DNA of 64,000 nt from DATFWC01 sp963777755 (GTDB lineage: Bacteria > Pseudomonadota > Alphaproteobacteria > Rhizobiales > Xanthobacteraceae): the NCBI GenBank assembly GCA_963777755.1, contig CAVZSC010000027.1, forward strand, positions 372,001 through 436,000. Direction: 5' to 3'. Both the position numbers and the translations under genes were made by a program. The notes below the pieces were generated by a model, which saw only the letters and a program-made list of their open reading frames with translations, was not told the origin of the DNA and did not search any database. How positions within the stretch are numbered: the first letter of the stretch is position 1; each line of letters begins with the position of its first letter. Below are positions 27,655 to 36,806 of this stretch, one piece after another.

Positions 27655-28680
27655 CTACGCCGCGAGATTGCCGTACTCTTCCTTGAGCAGGCCGAGCCGC
27701 GCATAGATGTCGCGATCGGACACCTGGAACAGGCGGGCGGTGCCGCCGCTCGACCGGTGAACGATCCGGTTGCGTTGCGGCAGGGTGAAAATGTCGTGCT
27801 TCTTCCACCGGACGGTGTCGTCGCCCACCTGGCTCTCCCCTTCGCCCTCGACCACGCAGCAGACGGAATTGGCGGTGGTGCGGAACGGCAGTGTCGTGGT
27901 GTCGGGATCGAGCTGCACCAAAAAACTGTCGATCAGCGCCATCCCGGTTCCGCCGGTGAGCGGATTGACATAGCGGACGCGGCGCGAGCCGTCGCGCGCT
28001 TGCGGAGCGGCGGCAACAGCCGCCGCCGCGCTGGCGTAGGGATAACGGAAGACCGGCGAATAGTCGCGCGTCGCGAAGGTCGTGTCGGGAACGACGTTGG
28101 CAACCGCGAAGGCGGCGTCGGCGATCGTCTCCGGCATGTCGGCCGCCGGCCCCGGCTGGAACGCGCCCGTCCCCATGTAGTGATGCAGTGGTACGTCGAG
28201 CGCATCGAGCCATATGATCGGCGCGCTGCCCTGATGCACGTGCTCGTGCCAGGTCCAGGCCGGCGTGAGGACCAGATCGCCCTCCTCCATCGGACAAGGC
28301 TTGCCGTCGACCACCGTGGTCGCCCCCGAGCCCTCGAGCACGAAGCGCAAGGCGTTCATGGTGTGGCGATGCGGGCGCGCCTTCTCGCCCGGCAACAGGA
28401 TCTGGATGTTGGCGGACAGCGTCTTCGAGGTCTGCTGCGCGTCCTCTTCGATTCGCCCCGGCGGAACGAGCTGCAGCACCCGGCGCTCGATCGCCTCCGG
28501 CGAGGCGACGGTGATCGCGCCGGCGATCAACGGGCGGATCTTCTCCCACGCCCACAAGTGACTCGGCTCGGGCGGCTGCGGCGGCCGATGCGCGAACTTG
28601 TTCTCCCACAGCGGCGCCATGTAGGCGTCCTTCCACGCCCGGCGAAGCGTATCGATATCTCCGGCGGCGGCGACGGACAT
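27655..28680 (-). CDS. Gentisate 1,2-dioxygenase-like bicupin
   Basis: A 341-residue double-cupin protein close in length to gentisate 1,2-dioxygenases, Fe(II) enzymes that cleave 2,5-dihydroxybenzoate between C1 and C2. The first cupin has the metal motif 'HRHTMNALRFVLEGSG' with a later His in 'TWHEHVHQG' (residues ~100-155), and the second is 'VCCVVEGEGESQVGDDTVRWKKHDIFTLP'. The region 'WENKFAHRPPQPPEPSHLW.W' fits the family N-terminus. It is the first gene of the four-gene operon with two Bug proteins and GlcG, and divergent from the LLM monooxygenase. Related salicylate or hydroxynaphthoate dioxygenases are alternatives. Confidence 0.87.
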   Translation of the reverse strand: MSVAAAGDIDTLRRAWKDAYMAPLWENKFAHRPPQPPEPSHLWAWEKIRPLIAGAITVASPEAIERRVLQLVPPGRIEEDAQQTSKTLSANIQILLPGEKARPHRHTMNALRFVLEGSGATTVVDGKPCPMEEGDLVLTPAWTWHEHVHQGSAPIIWLDALDVPLHHYMGTGAFQPGPAADMPETIADAAFAVANVVPDTTFATRDYSPVFRYPYASAAAAVAAAPQARDGSRRVRYVNPLTGGTGMALIDSFLVQLDPDTTTLPFRTTANSVCCVVEGEGESQVGDDTVRWKKHDIFTLPQRNRIVHRSSGGTARLFQVSDRDIYARLGLLKEEYGNLAA

Positions 28681-28906
28681 GGCAGTCCACCTTTCTGGCG
28701 CTCTCGGCAGCGGCCGATCGAGCGGAACTCTAGATCACGTCCCCCTGCTGTCAATCGCGACCGTCCGCTCTTCCGTGGCGCGTCAAGCGCGGCGAGACGT
28801 GCCGGGGCTTCGATTGACCGGCGGGAGCGTCGCCCTATAGTGCCGAACATTCCCCTCAATCGCAGGCCGGACATTCACGCGAGGCGGAACGGGAGCACGG
28901 CACGAT

Positions 28907-29983
28907 ATGGACTTCGGTGTGCAGTTCTTTCCCGCCGTCGATCATACCGACAAGAGCGCGGCCGACTATTATTCGGAGTCGCTGGCGATCGCCGAAGAGG
29001 CGGACCGACTGGGCTTTCATCACGTCCGCACGGTCGAGCACTATTTCACCCGCTACGGCGGCTACAGCCCCAACCCGATCGTCTTTCTCAGCGCGGCGTC
29101 GCAGCGCACCAGGACCGCACGGCTCATCACCGGGGCGGTGCTGCCGGTGTTCAATCATCCGTTCAAGCTCGCGGGCGAGATCACCATGCTCGACGGCATC
29201 TCCGGCGGGCGTCTCGACGTCGGCTTCGCGCGCGCGTTCCTGCCGCACGAATTCCGCCGTTTCGGGATCTCGCCGGACGAATCGCATGCACGCTTTCGCG
29301 AGGGCCTGGAGCAGATCGAGCTGTTGCTCACACAGGAGAACACCAGCCATCGCGGCCGATACCACAGCTTCGAGAACGTGACCTCCCTGCCGCGGCCGAC
29401 GCAGACGCCGCGTCCGAAATTCTATATCGCGGCGACGCAGACGCCGGAGTCGTTCGAGTTCGCGGGGACCAAGGGCTATTCGCTGATGGCGATCCCGATC
29501 GGGCCGATCCGCGGGCTCATCGAGCTCTACCGCAAGGCCTGGCGCGACGCCGGCCACCCCGGCGACGGCGAGGTGATGGTCGCCTTCCACATGTTCTGTC
29601 ACGCGGATGCGCGGCTTGCGCGCGAGATCGCCCGCGGGCCGTTCGAGGAGTATTTCCGCGCGCTCAACGAGGCGGTCGGCGACTGGGCGCGCGGCACCAC
29701 CTCCAAGGACTATCGCGACTACGACACGTCGATGCGCCGGTTGCGCTCGTTCACCCTCGACGGCCAGATCGAAGCGGGCGGCGCCTGGGTCGGCACGCCG
29801 GACGAGGTCAAAGCCATCATCGCCCGCGCCTGCGCAGCGATCGGCAAGTTCGAGCACGCCTCGCTGCAGATCAATTTCGCCACGCTCGACGTCCACGAGG
29901 CGCTGAAATCCCTGCGGCTGTTCGCCGCCGAGGTGATGCCCGCGTTCAGCGCAGCTACTTCCGCAGGCCCGCCTCGGTCATGA
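28907..29983 (+). CDS. LLM-class flavin-dependent monooxygenase
   Basis: A 358-residue luciferase-like TIM-barrel enzyme that uses reduced FMN or F420. Family features are MDFGVQFFPAVDHTDKSAAD, 'ADRLGFHHVRTVEHYFTRYGGYSPNP', 'RTARLITGAVLPVFNHPFKLAGEITMLDGISGGRLDVGFARAF' and 'FYIAATQTPESFEFAG'. It is divergent from the dioxygenase operon (226 bp between starts) and overlaps the end of the next Bug gene by 29 bp tail to tail. The substrate is unknown; a role in xenobiotic or aromatic breakdown is inferred from neighbours. Confidence 0.9.
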   Translation: MDFGVQFFPAVDHTDKSAADYYSESLAIAEEADRLGFHHVRTVEHYFTRYGGYSPNPIVFLSAASQRTRTARLITGAVLPVFNHPFKLAGEITMLDGISGGRLDVGFARAFLPHEFRRFGISPDESHARFREGLEQIELLLTQENTSHRGRYHSFENVTSLPRPTQTPRPKFYIAATQTPESFEFAGTKGYSLMAIPIGPIRGLIELYRKAWRDAGHPGDGEVMVAFHMFCHADARLAREIARGPFEEYFRALNEAVGDWARGTTSKDYRDYDTSMRRLRSFTLDGQIEAGGAWVGTPDEVKAIIARACAAIGKFEHASLQINFATLDVHEALKSLRLFAAEVMPAFSAATSAGPPRS

Positions 29984-30912
29984 AGGCGACCCAGCGCTTC
30001 ACCTCGGCGGCATGATGGTCGGAAAATTCCTTCACCCCGAGGCCGGTCGGTTCGAAGCCGATGGCGCGGAACTTCTCCTGAATCTTCGGGCTGGCGGACC
30101 ACCTCGGCGATGCTGCGGCCGAGCAGCGCACGCACATCCTCGGGCAGCCGCGGCGGCCCATAGATGCCGAGCCATCCGGTGAGCTCGACGCCGGGCACGC
30201 CCGCCTCCCGGAAGGTGGGCAGGTCGGCGACCGCCGGCAGCCGGTACGGGCTCGAGACCGCCAGGCCTCGGATCGCGCCGGACTTGATCTGCTCCATCAC
30301 CACGGGGAAAACCTCGATGAGCAGGTCGATCGAGCCGCCCATCAGGTCGTTGAGTGCCGCCGGGCCGCCCCGATAGGGCACGTGCACCATGCGGGTCCCG
30401 GTCGCCCGCATGAACAGCTCAACCGCCAGATAGTCGAGCGCGGCGGTGCCGGTCGAGCCGAATGTGAGCTTGCCGGGTCGCGCCTTGGCGTAATCGACGA
30501 ACTCGGCGACCGACTTCACCGGCGTCCTGGTGTTGACCACCATGGCGGTGGCGTATTCGGCGGTGCCGGCGATCGGGACGAAGTCGCGCAACGCATCGAA
30601 CGGCGGGTTCGCCTCCATCGCGTAGCCGATCACCACGTTGCCGACGGTGCCAGCGACAAGCGTGTAGCCGTCGGGCTCCGCCTTGAGCATCTCGCGCAGG
30701 CCGATCGTGCCGTTGGCGCCGGGCTTGTTCTCGACGATGACCGGCTGATTGAGCCTGGCGCGCAGTCCTTCGGCCACCAGCCGCGTCGACAGGTCGGTGA
30801 TGCCGGCGGGCGGAAACGGCACGATCAGCCGGATCGGTCGCGACGGGTAGGTCTGCGCCGCAGCCGCCGTCGACAGCAGGGCGCCGCACAAGACCGCCAT
30901 CAACGCACGCAT
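29955..30912 (-). CDS. Bug/TctC-family substrate-binding protein (one frameshift near the 3' end)
   Basis: A signal peptide (MRALMAVLCGALLSTAAAAQ) is followed by 'YPSRPIRLIVPFPPAGITDLSTRLVAEGL', 'NQPVIVENKPGANGTIGLRE', 'PDGYTLVAGTVGNVV', 'MVHVPYRGGPAALNDLMGGS' and 'AVADLPTFREAGVPG'. One extra base near 30092 shifts the frame after 'SIAEVV', and the other frame gives the expected ending 'SPKIQEKFRAIGFEPTGLGV' to the stop at 29955. It is divergent from the ThDP enzyme gene (215 bp between starts, nothing recognised in between). No transporter partner. Confidence 0.88.
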
Positions 30913-31127
30913 CGCTTTCCCCCCATCCGGTTCTCGCGCAGTCGGCCGCGCCGGAGCGAGGGTAGCACAATCCATCGGCCGGCCGCGCGACGGTCCGGCC
31001 TGGACCTTCCGCCGCCGGGCCTTCGCGGGCACAATCGGACCCGCGCATATCCGCCCTGCGACACCGCCATCTACCCCGCGGCGACGGACCGAGGGATCAT
31101 GCTGCAGGACAGACAGGAGACAACGTC

Positions 31128-32843
31128 GTGAAGAACTACTGCGATGGCGGCGAGGCGATCCTCGAGGCGATCCGGCGTCTCGGCTGCGACTACATCTTCG
31201 CGTCGCCGGGCTCGGAATGGGGGCCGGTGTGGGAGGCGCTGGCGCGGCAGAAGGCCGAAAGCAAGGCCGGGCCGACCTATCTGGATTGCTGGCACGAGAC
31301 GCTCGCGGTCGACATGACCATCGGCTACACGCAGATGACCGGCCGCCTGCAGGCGGTCATGCTGCATGCCGGCGTCGGCCTGCTGCAGGGCTCCATGGGC
31401 ATCCAATGCGCGCAGACCTGCGAGGTGCCGATGGTGGTCATGTCGGGCGAGGCGCTGACCTACGGCGAGGACCCGAATTTCGATCCGGGCGCGCAATGGT
31501 ATCGCAGCCTCAGCGTCGTCGGGGGCCCGCATCGGCTGGTCGAGTCGGTCACCAAATGGTCCGGCCAGGCCCCCAGCATCCAGACGCTGTATGAGACCTT
31601 CATCCGCAGCGGCGAGCTGGCGCAGCGCACCCCGAAGGGCCCCGTCTACGTCAACGTGCCGATCGAGACCATGCTGCGGGAATGGTCGCCGCCGACTGAT
31701 GCGCGCGAGGTCCCTGTTGCGCCCAAGACCCAGCCGCAGCCGCAGGACGTCGCCCAGGTCGCCGACCTGCTGATGGCGGCCAAGTGCCCGGTGATCGTCG
31801 CCGAGGACGCGGGGCGCGACGCCGCCGGCTTCCAGGCGCTGGTCGAGCTCGCCGAGCTGATGGCGCTTCCGGTGGTCGAGGGACATGCCTCGGCCTACGC
31901 CAATTTCCCCAAGGACCATCCGCTGCACCAGGGCGGCAACCTTGCGACCTATCAGAAGGAGGCCGATCTGGTGCTGCTCGCGGCCTGCCGCGCGCCCTGG
32001 TATCCGCCGAGCAACAAGCCGGCCAACGCCACGATCGTGTCGATCGGCGACAATCCGCTCAAAGGGCACGTGGTCTATCAGAACCTGCAGGCCAACCTCT
32101 ATCTCGAAGGCGACGTCGCGCTCACGTTGCGCCTGCTGGCGGATGAGCTGAAGGCGCGCGGCGCCGAGCCCGGCCGATACAAGGAGCGCCGCGACCGCTT
32201 GCAGCGCGAGCACGACAGGCAGCAGGCGGACCGGATGAAGACCATGGAGGGCCATCGTGGCGACCAGCCGATCGACCCCTATTGGCTGCTCCGCACCTTG
32301 GGCGAGACCATGCCGGATGATGCGATCTACGTCGACGAGACCATCGTGCACAGCCGGATGATCCAGAACCACCTGTCATGGAGCCGGCCGCACAGCTTCT
32401 TCCGCTCGCGCGGCGGCCTCGGCCAGGGTTTTGGGCTGGCGCTCGGCTGCAAGCTCGCCGCGCCCGACCGGACGTCGGTGCTGCTGATCGGCGACGGCTC
32501 GTTTCTTTACAATCCCGTCATCCAGGCATTCGGCGCCTCACGCGACCACAAGCTCCCGGTGCTGGTGATCGTCTTCAACAACAAGAACTACGAGGCCATG
32601 CGGCAGAACCATCTGAGCTACTATCCGGACGGGACGGCGTACCAGAAGGGGATCTATCACGGCGTGCACATCGACGGCCCCGACTATGCCGAGCTCGGCA
32701 AGCCGTTCGGCTTCTCGGGCGAGCGGGTCGAGCAGCCGGAGGACCTGGTCGCAGCGTTGCGCAATGGTCTTGCCGCCGTGCAGGGCGGCAAGACCCACAT
32801 CCTCAACGTGGTGCTGACCGACAAGAACCCGCGCGCGCACTGA
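31128..32843 (+). CDS. Thiamine diphosphate-binding enzyme (acetolactate synthase/decarboxylase superfamily)
   Basis: A 571-residue ThDP enzyme starting at GTG 31128 behind CAGGAGA. The Pyr domain has the catalytic Glu in 'CWHETLAVDMTIGYTQMTGR' (residues ~49-68); a central domain follows ('VIVAEDAGRDAAGFQALVEL'); the PP domain has the GDG...NN ThDP motif ('LIGDGSFLYNPVIQAFGASR' to 'VFNNKNYEAM', residues ~455-490). It resembles acetolactate synthase large subunits but has no adjacent small subunit and lacks a clear FAD-domain signature to me, so a 2-oxoacid decarboxylase or lyase in catabolism is more likely. Stand-alone transcription unit. Confidence 0.88.
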   Translation: MKNYCDGGEAILEAIRRLGCDYIFASPGSEWGPVWEALARQKAESKAGPTYLDCWHETLAVDMTIGYTQMTGRLQAVMLHAGVGLLQGSMGIQCAQTCEVPMVVMSGEALTYGEDPNFDPGAQWYRSLSVVGGPHRLVESVTKWSGQAPSIQTLYETFIRSGELAQRTPKGPVYVNVPIETMLREWSPPTDAREVPVAPKTQPQPQDVAQVADLLMAAKCPVIVAEDAGRDAAGFQALVELAELMALPVVEGHASAYANFPKDHPLHQGGNLATYQKEADLVLLAACRAPWYPPSNKPANATIVSIGDNPLKGHVVYQNLQANLYLEGDVALTLRLLADELKARGAEPGRYKERRDRLQREHDRQQADRMKTMEGHRGDQPIDPYWLLRTLGETMPDDAIYVDETIVHSRMIQNHLSWSRPHSFFRSRGGLGQGFGLALGCKLAAPDRTSVLLIGDGSFLYNPVIQAFGASRDHKLPVLVIVFNNKNYEAMRQNHLSYYPDGTAYQKGIYHGVHIDGPDYAELGKPFGFSGERVEQPEDLVAALRNGLAAVQGGKTHILNVVLTDKNPRAH

Positions 32844-32861
32844 GGGAGGCTTCGCACCGCC

Positions 32862-33833
32862 CTACTGCGGCTGGATCTCGAGCTCTTTCGCGAGCGCCCG
32901 CCACTGCTCCTGCTCCTGGCGGATGAGCGCGCCGGTGCTCTCGGGCGTACCGGCGCCCTCGGTGGCGAGCCCGAACGACAGGAGCCTGGCCTGGACCTCG
33001 GGGCCCTTGAGGTATTCGCCGATCTCCCGGTTCAGCCGGCGGACGATGTCCGGCGGCGTTCCGTCGGGCGCGACGACGGCGAAGAAGCCGTTCATGACGA
33101 TGCCGGGGATGCTTTCGCTGATCGACGGCAGCTCGGGCAGCCCGGGAAATCGCGAACCGGATGTGATCGCGATGCGCCGCACCTTCCCGGCCTGGACGAC
33201 CGCATTGGCAGCGGCAACCGAGCTCATCATCACCTGGTTCACGCCGCTGGCGACGTCCTGCGTCATCTGCGCCGCCGAACGATACGGCACTTCCACCAGG
33301 CCGAGGTCGGCGCGCCGGTTGAGCAGTTTCGCCGCAAAGGCCGCGGCGCCGGCCGTCGTGTCGAACGCAATGGAGAGCTTGCCGCGGTTCGCCCTGGCGT
33401 AGGCAACGAGCTCGGGCAGCGTGTTGACCGGCAGTTCGGCATTGACCGAGAGCATCTGCGGTCCGAGGCTGCACACCATGGCGACCGGCGTGAAGTCGCG
33501 CGTCGGATCGTACGGCAGCTGCCGGAACGAGACCGGATTGATCGCCATCCCCGAGGTATTCGTGAACAGCAGGGTGTAGCCGTCGGGGGCGGCGCGTGCG
33601 ACCGCCTGGTGCGCCAGGATGCCCGACGCGCCGGGCATGTTCTCGACCACCATCGGCTGGCCCAGATTGCGCCCGACGCCGTCGCTCAGGAGGCGCGCCA
33701 TCACGTCGGTCGCGGCACCCGGCCCGGTGGGGACGACCAGCTTGATCGGCCGGCTCGGCCATGTCTGCGCGTCGGCCTGGGTAGCCGAGACGAGAAGGCC
33801 GCAGCAAAGAACGAAGCGCAGCAGATGTTTCAT
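32862..33833 (-). CDS. Bug/TctC-family substrate-binding protein
   Basis: An intact 323-residue binding protein: signal MKHLLRFVLCCGLLVSATQADA, then 'WPSRPIKLVVPTGPGAATDVMARLLSDGV', 'MPGASGILAHQAVARAAPDGYTLLFTNTSG', 'LVEVPYRSAAQMTQDVASGV', 'LPELPSISESIPGIVMNGFF'. The usual Y-K/R-G-P loop is here Y-R-S-A, a departure from its relatives that may alter the ligand. It is 9 bp downstream of another Bug gene and convergent with the ThDP enzyme. Last gene of a four-gene operon. Confidence 0.93.
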   Translation of the reverse strand: MKHLLRFVLCCGLLVSATQADAQTWPSRPIKLVVPTGPGAATDVMARLLSDGVGRNLGQPMVVENMPGASGILAHQAVARAAPDGYTLLFTNTSGMAINPVSFRQLPYDPTRDFTPVAMVCSLGPQMLSVNAELPVNTLPELVAYARANRGKLSIAFDTTAGAAAFAAKLLNRRADLGLVEVPYRSAAQMTQDVASGVNQVMMSSVAAANAVVQAGKVRRIAITSGSRFPGLPELPSISESIPGIVMNGFFAVVAPDGTPPDIVRRLNREIGEYLKGPEVQARLLSFGLATEGAGTPESTGALIRQEQEQWRALAKELEIQPQ

Positions 33834-33842
33834 GACGTGGCC

Positions 33843-34811
33843 TCAGTCGAGCGGCGGAATCTTGGCGGCGTCCACCACCGCCCGCCAGCGCGCGATCTCC
33901 GCGGCGAGCATCGCGCGCGCGGCATCGGGCGTGGAGCTTTTGGCCGTGAGCCCCATCCCGGAGATGCGGGTTGCGAGCTTCGGCGCCTCGATGATCGCGA
34001 CGATCGCCTCGTTGAAGCGCTTGACGATCGGTGCCGGCGTCTGCGCGCGCACCGCGACCAGCGCCAGCGCCTCGATGGCGAAGTCGGCGATGCCGGCCTC
34101 GGCGAAGGTCGGCACGTCGGGAATCTGCGGCGTGCGCTGCGGGCAGCTGGTGGCAAGGCCGCGCGCGGTGCCGGCCTGCACCACCGGAATGGCGGTCGCC
34201 ACCGCCTCGAAGGACATGGCGAGGTGGCCGCCGATCAGGTCGTTGATCACCTGCGCCTGGCCGCGATAGGGAACGTGCACGAGGTCGACGCCGGCGCGCG
34301 TCTTGAACAATTCCCCGATCAGGTGGCCGGCGGTGCCGACGCCGGGCGAGCCGAACGACAAGGCGCCCGGCCGGCGCTTTGCCTCCGCGATCAGGTCGGG
34401 GATGGATTTGATCGGGCTCGTGCCCGGAACGATCAGTACATTGCACGACGCATAGGCGATCGAGATCGGAACGAAATCGCGCTCGGGGTCGAACTTCAGG
34501 TTCCGGTACAGGACCTTGTTAGTCGCCATGTTGCCGGACGTGCCGAAGAACAGCGTATGGCCGTCGGCCGGCTGCTCCAGCACATAGGCGGCCGCGATGT
34601 TGCCGCCGGCGCCGGCGCGGTTCTCCACGACGATCGTCTGCCCGAGCGCGGCGGCGAGCTCCTCGCCGAGCGCCCGCGCGATCACGTCGGGCGAGCCTCC
34701 GGCGGCGAACGGCACGACCAGAGTAATGGGCTTCGCCGGCCAGGACTGGGCCTGCGCCAGCGGCGCCTGCAGCAGGATAAGTCCGGCAACGACGATCGAG
34801 CATGCCCGCAT
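33843..34811 (-). CDS. Bug/TctC-family substrate-binding protein
   Basis: A 322-residue binding protein, signal peptide MRACSIVVAGLILLQAPLAQA, with 'WPAKPITLVVPFAAGGSPDVIARALGEEL', 'ENRAGAGGNIAAAYVLEQPADGHTLFFGTSG', 'DLVHVPYRGQAQVINDLIGG' and 'QIPDVPTFAEAGI'. The start is ATG 34811 behind GGAGGGGA. It lies 15 bp downstream of the PEP mutase/isocitrate lyase-like gene and 9 bp upstream of the next Bug gene. Its ligand is unknown. Confidence 0.93.
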   Translation of the reverse strand: MRACSIVVAGLILLQAPLAQAQSWPAKPITLVVPFAAGGSPDVIARALGEELAAALGQTIVVENRAGAGGNIAAAYVLEQPADGHTLFFGTSGNMATNKVLYRNLKFDPERDFVPISIAYASCNVLIVPGTSPIKSIPDLIAEAKRRPGALSFGSPGVGTAGHLIGELFKTRAGVDLVHVPYRGQAQVINDLIGGHLAMSFEAVATAIPVVQAGTARGLATSCPQRTPQIPDVPTFAEAGIADFAIEALALVAVRAQTPAPIVKRFNEAIVAIIEAPKLATRISGMGLTAKSSTPDAARAMLAAEIARWRAVVDAAKIPPLD

Positions 34812-34826
34812 GTTCCCCTCCACGTG

Positions 34827-35666
34827 TCAGCGGTACTTGTCCTCGATCCGCGCCCAGTCCTCGAAGCCGACGATCGATTTGTATTCCTCGAAACCGACGC
34901 CCTTGCCGATGAAGCTCACGTCGCCCTGCGCGAGCTTGCCGAGCACGTCCTGCATGGTGCGGACGGAATGCATCAGCAGGGAGATGCCGTAGATCGCGAT
35001 CTCGAATCCCATCTCGGCGAGCTCGGCGGGTGTCAGGATCGGCGTGCGGCCGCCCTCCAGCATGTTCGCCATCTGCGGCACGTCGAATTTTTTGCCGATC
35101 AGCGCGAGCTCGGCCACGTCGTGCGGGAACTCGATGAAGATGCCGTCGGCGCCGGCGCGAAGATAGCGCTCGGCGCGGCGGAAGGCTTCGTCGAGGCCGA
35201 GCACGTCGCGCGCATCGGTGCGGGCGAGGATGAAGGTGTCGGGGTTCTTCTCCGCCGCAACCGCCCTGATCTTGGCTTCCATCTCGGCGGCCGGGACCAC
35301 GTCCTTGCCGGCCATGTGGCCGCAGCGCTTGGGCGCCACCTGGTCCTCGAACATGATGGCCGCGGCGCCGAGCCGCTCGTAGCCGTGCAGCACGTGCACG
35401 ATGTTCTTGGCGTCGCCGTAGCCGTTGTCGCCGTCCACCATCACGGGCAGGTCGCTCGCCGCCACGATGTCGGCCACCGCGGCGGAGATCTCCCCGAAGG
35501 CGACGAGCCCGATGTCGGGCAGCCCCCATCGGGCGCCGATCGTCGGAAAGCCGCCGGTGAAATAGGCCTTGAAGCCCGCGCGCTTGATCAACCGCGCGCT
35601 GATCGCGTCGAACGCGCCCGGCAGCACCAGCGGGCGCTCCGAGCCACAGAGGGCATGAAAGCTCAT
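34827..35666 (-). CDS. Isocitrate lyase/PEP mutase superfamily protein (oxaloacetate decarboxylase/2-methylisocitrate lyase-like)
   Basis: A 279-residue TIM-barrel enzyme that forms or cleaves C-C (or P-C) bonds next to a carboxylate through an enolate. Mg-binding residues are in 'LPVMVDGDNGYGD' (D78, D80) and E107 ('IMFEDQ'); the lyase loop 'APKRCGHMAGKDVV' contains C115, the catalytic Cys of lyases such as methylisocitrate or dimethylmalate lyase. The gene overlaps the upstream Bug gene by 4 bp and is followed by two more, so a single enzyme sits among three binding proteins. This suggests that they concern the same di- or tricarboxylate; the exact acid is not predictable. Confidence 0.9.
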   Translation of the reverse strand: MSFHALCGSERPLVLPGAFDAISARLIKRAGFKAYFTGGFPTIGARWGLPDIGLVAFGEISAAVADIVAASDLPVMVDGDNGYGDAKNIVHVLHGYERLGAAAIMFEDQVAPKRCGHMAGKDVVPAAEMEAKIRAVAAEKNPDTFILARTDARDVLGLDEAFRRAERYLRAGADGIFIEFPHDVAELALIGKKFDVPQMANMLEGGRTPILTPAELAEMGFEIAIYGISLLMHSVRTMQDVLGKLAQGDVSFIGKGVGFEEYKSIVGFEDWARIEDKYR

Positions 35667-36649
35667 TGCAGCTTGATCTTTCCTTCGCCGAGGATCGCCG
35701 TCCAGCGCGCGACGTCGTCGGCAAGCAGCGCCCGCATGCCCGCCGGCCCCGGCGCGGTCGGCGGCTCGGCGCCGGTCGCCGCAAGCTTGGCGATCACGTC
35801 GCCCTCGGCCAGGACGGCGGTGAGCTCCTTATCGAGCCGCGCGATCACCGGATCCGGCGTCCTGGCGGGGGCCGCGAGCCCGAGCCAGGTGATACCTTCG
35901 AACCCCGGCACGCCGGATTCCGCGACCGTCGGGATGTCGGGCGCCAGCGGCGAGCGCTGCCGCGTCGTGATGGCGAGACCCTTGAGCTTGCCCATGCGGA
36001 CCTGCGGCAGCGACCAGATGATGTTGTCGAACATGTAGTCGATCCGGCCCTCCATCAGGTCGGGCGCGGCCTGCACGCCGGTGCGATAGGGCACATGCAC
36101 CACGTCGATGCCGGTGCGCGCCTTGAACAGCTCGCCGATCAGGTGGGTGATGGTGCCGTTGCCGCTCGAGGCGAAGGACAACTGGCCCGGCTTGGCTCTG
36201 GCGTGGGCGATCAGCTCGGCGGTCGAGCTGGCCGGCACCTTGGGGCTGACGATGAGGAGGTTGGGCAGGATGCCGGTGAGCCCGATCAGGGTGAAATCGC
36301 CGCGGTCGTAGTTGAGCGACCCGGCCGGCTGGATGAGCGGCAGGATCACCATCGCACTGTTGGTGGTCATCAACAGCGTGTAGCCGTCGGGGGCGGCCTT
36401 GGCGACATAGGCGGTGCCGATCGCGCTCGCCGCCCCCGCCTTGTTCTCGACCACCACCGGCTGGCCCAACCGTGCGGCGAGCTTCTCCGCCAGGACGCGC
36501 GCGATCGCGTCGGTGCCGCCGCCCGCCGCGAACGGGACCACCAGCGTGATCGTGCGGCTCGGCCACGATTGCGCCATGGCGGATGATGGCGCGGCGAGGC
36601 TGATGAGCGCCCCGGCGACGAGATGAATCGCGATTGACGGAAGTCTCAC
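35663..36649 (-). CDS. Bug/TctC-family substrate-binding protein
   Basis: A 328-residue binding protein, first gene of the operon. The start GTG 36649 (VRLPSIAIHLVAGALISLAA, a signal peptide) follows GGGGGAG. Motifs are 'WPSRTITLVVPFAAGGGTDAIARVLAEKL', 'GQPVVVENKAGAASAIGTAYV', 'DGYTLLMTTNSAMVILPL', 'DVVHVPYRTGVQAAPDLMEG' and 'LAPDIPTVAESGVPGFEG'. Its stop overlaps the ATG of the lyase-family gene (ATGA at 35663-35666), which ties the binding protein and the enzyme translationally. No membrane component is nearby. Confidence 0.94.
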   Translation of the reverse strand: MRLPSIAIHLVAGALISLAAPSSAMAQSWPSRTITLVVPFAAGGGTDAIARVLAEKLAARLGQPVVVENKAGAASAIGTAYVAKAAPDGYTLLMTTNSAMVILPLIQPAGSLNYDRGDFTLIGLTGILPNLLIVSPKVPASSTAELIAHARAKPGQLSFASSGNGTITHLIGELFKARTGIDVVHVPYRTGVQAAPDLMEGRIDYMFDNIIWSLPQVRMGKLKGLAITTRQRSPLAPDIPTVAESGVPGFEGITWLGLAAPARTPDPVIARLDKELTAVLAEGDVIAKLAATGAEPPTAPGPAGMRALLADDVARWTAILGEGKIKLQ

Positions 36650-36806
36650 CGGCGCTCCCCCGGACGTATCATCGTTACCGGCATTCCACCTGCAACGCAC
36701 CCGGCCGTCAACGCGCGATGGATGCGCGCGCCGCGGCCCGGCAATGCAAAATCAAGCGCGATTGCGGACGGCGCGCGGCGCGGCACCCGTGGGCCAACAG
36801 CGCAGC

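Noticed and set aside
26195..28690. An 831-codon open frame on the minus strand through four genes
   Set aside because: It is a shadow of the dioxygenase, Bug and GlcG-like genes in other frames; composition is Arg/Ala/Gly-rich with no family features, except that its end coincides with the GlcG frame.
31128..32843. Calling this gene ilvB (acetolactate synthase)
   Set aside because: There is no regulatory subunit gene beside it and the neighbours are catabolic; only the ThDP superfamily is supported.
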